Part shown: in pieces, positions 63,301-64,000 of the stretch
How positions within the stretch are numbered: the first letter of the stretch is position 1
How the letters are laid out: each line of letters starts with the position of its first letter
From: Xestospongia muta
Lineage: Eukaryota; Porifera; Demospongiae; Haplosclerida; Petrosiidae
Assembly: GCA_963693285.1 (NCBI GenBank)
Contig: OY848928.1
Span: forward strand, 3,596,501 to 3,660,500
Direction: 5' to 3'
DNA: 64,000 nt
Made by a program: the position numbers and the translations under genes
Notes under the pieces: generated by a model
Told to the model about the DNA's origin: nothing
Databases searched by the model: none
What the model saw: only the letters and a program-made list of their open reading frames with translations

Positions 63301-64000
63301 ATGATTATATTTATAAATGATGGTCTGATATTGACGGAAGTTTGTAGGGCCAATATTCTATTCTATTATAAGCCTGTCCTAAATGTGGTATCAACTTGTT
63401 TCTTTCATCAATAAGTTTTTTCTTGTTATTTAAGAAGATCAAGTTTGTCTTGTCTTCTAACAATCAAGAAACAGGTATTCTTACAGAATATCACCAGTTG
63501 AATTAGCTATTTCTAGCTTTGTTGTACATATACATATACAATCACATCATAAATTATCATGATTTCCTGATTTTTAGTGTGATTTCTGAGATTTCTGATT
63601 TACAAATCACTATTGTAGCACTTCTTACCTTTATTGAAAAGGTGTAGCTTCCTGTTGCCACACTTCTTACCTTTAATTTGAATGGTGTGGTTTCTAGTAG
63701 TTATTTTCTCGTATAGTAACGCAAAGAAAATAATATTGGAAACTGCACCTTTCAAATCAAGCTAAGAGGTGTGACAATGCCCATAATGGTTTGATTTCTA
63801 ATATAAGTTGATCTTGGTCTGTTTTTAAGATTTCCTTCTATGATTTAAAGGCACACTCTATGAGATTTCATCTATGTAGGACCTTTAGGTCTAGTGTGTT
63901 ATTTAAAAGCCACACCTGGCAGTTTCTCTTTACACAATAGCTTCTATTATGTTAATGTTCACAAATATGTTCAACCACTGGATGGTTCCTAAGTAATTGA
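45307..64000 (+). CDS. Gene 3: giant tandem Ig-array surface protein, 3' end outside window
   Basis: Two alternative signal exons (45307-45382 and 45600-45669) both end at phase 1 with the conserved VVSQGQ and a GTGAGT donor. The next coding exons are eight two-Ig units starting at 49078; no stalk, SMB or linker exon was found in the intervening 3.4 kb. Each unit is three exons (155, 148 and 285 nt, together 588 nt or 196 codons), all open and with good splice sites, so eight units give about 1,570 residues. No signal exon, GPI tail or poly(A) signal lies between units, so they belong to one gene, or to one pool of alternative exons. The window ends a few bases before the acceptor of unit 9. 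Likely a long extracellular Ig protein, or one whose exons are chosen by splicing. Confidence 0.75.
45600..45669 (+). CDS. Gene 3 signal-peptide exon, variant b
   Basis: MNAEWRASLSLLIVCFLVV then SQGQ, donor GTGAGT, phase 1. An in-frame ATG 54 bases upstream (45546, from a truncated repeat of the same start) would add 18 residues ahead of the hydrophobic core. The following intron (from 45670) is the one homologous to gene 1 and gene 2 intron 1, which favours this exon as the original. Confidence 0.7.
46137..46492. mobile_element. TTAA-flanked MITE, 356 bp
   Basis: TTAA at 46133-46136 and 46493-46496. Terminal inverted repeats CCTCGCTGTG / CAGCGAGG. The interior shares a TG/CA run with the 1.23-kb element at 44035-45265, so this looks like an internally deleted relative in reverse orientation. 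It lies in intron 1 of gene 3, interrupting sequence that is continuous in gene 1 near position 285. Confidence 0.75.
46500..49077 (+). other. Gene 3 intron 1
   Basis: 46500-47560 is homologous to the start of the window. 47755-48240 is the intron module (Ser/Phe-rich spurious frame) seen at 2030, 4245, 7700, 18060, 35520 and 39240. From about 48480 it matches the intron before the first Ig exon in every other copy. No exon was found. Confidence 0.6.
49078..49874 (+). CDS. Gene 3 array unit 1 (two Ig domains)
   Basis: Exons 49078-49232, 49278-49425 and 49590-49874. Ig1 starts PMISGTKIGALRSRVYC, has the core VFWSSFG and the F strand EAMYVCHVQ. Ig2 has SSRTIGETITIGC and GEYACRAV. The second Ig1 exon ends at a GT donor, unlike genes 1 and 2. 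Variant signature and upstream intron are shared with unit 4. Confidence 0.85.
50945..51741 (+). CDS. Gene 3 array unit 2 (two Ig domains)
   Basis: Exons 50945-51099, 51145-51292 and 51457-51741. Ig1 starts PLILGTKMGLLRS with SSFGLGFDPIANTDTR; F strand EAMYVC. Ig2 has GEIITIRC, as in genes 1 and 2, and TDSPGEYACRAV. Intact. Confidence 0.85.
52812..53608 (+). CDS. Gene 3 array unit 3 (two Ig domains)
   Basis: Exons 52812-52966, 53012-53159 and 53324-53608. Differs from unit 2 by SIFGLGFDPIANTDAR in Ig1, EEMYVC at the F strand, and SSQTIGE and GIDSPGEYAC in Ig2. Intact. Confidence 0.85.
54673..55469 (+). CDS. Gene 3 array unit 4 (two Ig domains)
   Basis: Exons 54673-54827, 54873-55020 and 55185-55469. 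Ig1 start PMISGTKIGALRS as in unit 1; EEMYVC as in unit 3. Ig2 is as in unit 1 (GETITIGC). The mix fits exchange between neighbouring units. Confidence 0.85.
56541..57337 (+). CDS. Gene 3 array unit 5 (two Ig domains)
   Basis: Exons 56541-56695, 56741-56888 and 57053-57337. Ig1 PLILGTKMGLLRS with SIFGLGIDPIANTNTR; EAMYVC. Ig2 begins DISTRTIGETITIGC. Intact. Confidence 0.85.
58409..59205 (+). CDS. Gene 3 array unit 6 (two Ig domains)
   Basis: Exons 58409-58563, 58609-58756 and 58921-59205. Ig1 is the same as unit 5. Ig2 is the most divergent of the array: TVGEIITIRC, LSDVTVTFYKNENVVQ (losing one NVT glycosylation site) and VEIDSPGEYACHALTPKG. Intact. Confidence 0.85.
60276..61071 (+). CDS. 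Gene 3 array unit 7 (two Ig domains)
   Basis: Exons 60276-60430, 60476-60623 and 60787-61071. Ig1 has REAIQCIGMGD and F strand DAMYVC, then DANRNVRVVVDLG. Ig2 has an additional Cys right after the F-strand Cys (GEYACCAV). Intact; shares several changes with unit 8. Confidence 0.85.
62146..62941 (+). CDS. Gene 3 array unit 8 (two Ig domains)
   Basis: Exons 62146-62300, 62346-62493 and 62657-62941. Ig1 PIILGTKMGILRS with REAIQCIEMGD; F strand DGIYVC. Ig2 STRTIGEIITIRC with GEYACCAV. Followed by a full intron that ends at the window edge, where the acceptor of unit 9 is expected. Confidence 0.85.

Larger units (their letters stand above)
48480..64000 (+). repeat. Tandem repeat of about 1.867 kb, eight full units
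   Basis: First-exon starts are spaced 1867, 1867, 1861, 1868, 1868, 1867 and 1870 bases. Introns are as conserved as exons, which points to recent unequal crossing-over or gene conversion. Introns before units 1, 4 and 7 carry one variant (GAATGCTGTGCTTTCTGGTA), while those before 2, 3, 5, 6, 8 and 9 carry another (GAATGGTGTGGTTTCTAGTA). Confidence 0.95.

Noticed and set aside
48480..64000. CRISPR or satellite interpretation of the repeats
   Set aside because: The units are long, with splice-bounded open exons and domain-level conservation, and the genome is eukaryotic.

Overview
The window looks like AT-rich nuclear DNA of a marine invertebrate, most likely a demosponge of the Amphimedon type. 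This is inferred from very short GT-AG introns (45 nt inside one Ig domain), Ig, FN3, SRCR and somatomedin-B-like extracellular exons, and a Kelch-death-domain protein; no taxonomic marker gene is present. Almost no gene is a single ORF. The genes below were rebuilt from splice sites, reading-frame phase and comparison between copies within the window.

The dominant theme is one local family of predicted secreted or GPI-anchored surface proteins. Its full architecture, seen in gene 2 (34832-41934, nine exons, 433 aa), is signal peptide, Ser/Thr stalk, Cys-rich SMB-like domain, Gly-Ser linker, two Ig-like domains, Ser/Thr stalk and hydrophobic GPI-type tail. Gene 1 (before position 1 to 10274) is a relative whose signal exon should lie just left of the window. 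A decayed copy lies at 16115-20707. Gene 3 (45307 to beyond 64000) has two alternative signal exons and then a tandem array of eight intact two-Ig units of about 1.87 kb, running off the right edge. Every inter-domain exon boundary is phase 1, so exon groups can be skipped, duplicated or swapped without breaking the frame.

Other content: 10.3-15.6 kb and 20.7-24.3 kb hold decayed plus-strand Ig/FN3 receptor exons, an orphan cytoplasmic-tail 3' end and an FBPase-like pseudo-exon. 24654-28249 (minus) is an intact seven-exon Kelch-death-like gene. 28.45-30.92 kb (minus) holds a broken CDK-like fragment and a broken SRCR membrane protein. 33044-33646 is a DNA transposon remnant with a 9-bp target duplication; two related TTAA-flanked elements lie at 44-46.5 kb around the gene 3 start.

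The family genes look like parts of a rapidly evolving surface-recognition locus (adhesion, allorecognition or immunity). That function is inference; the exon structure, duplications and lesions are read directly from the sequence.
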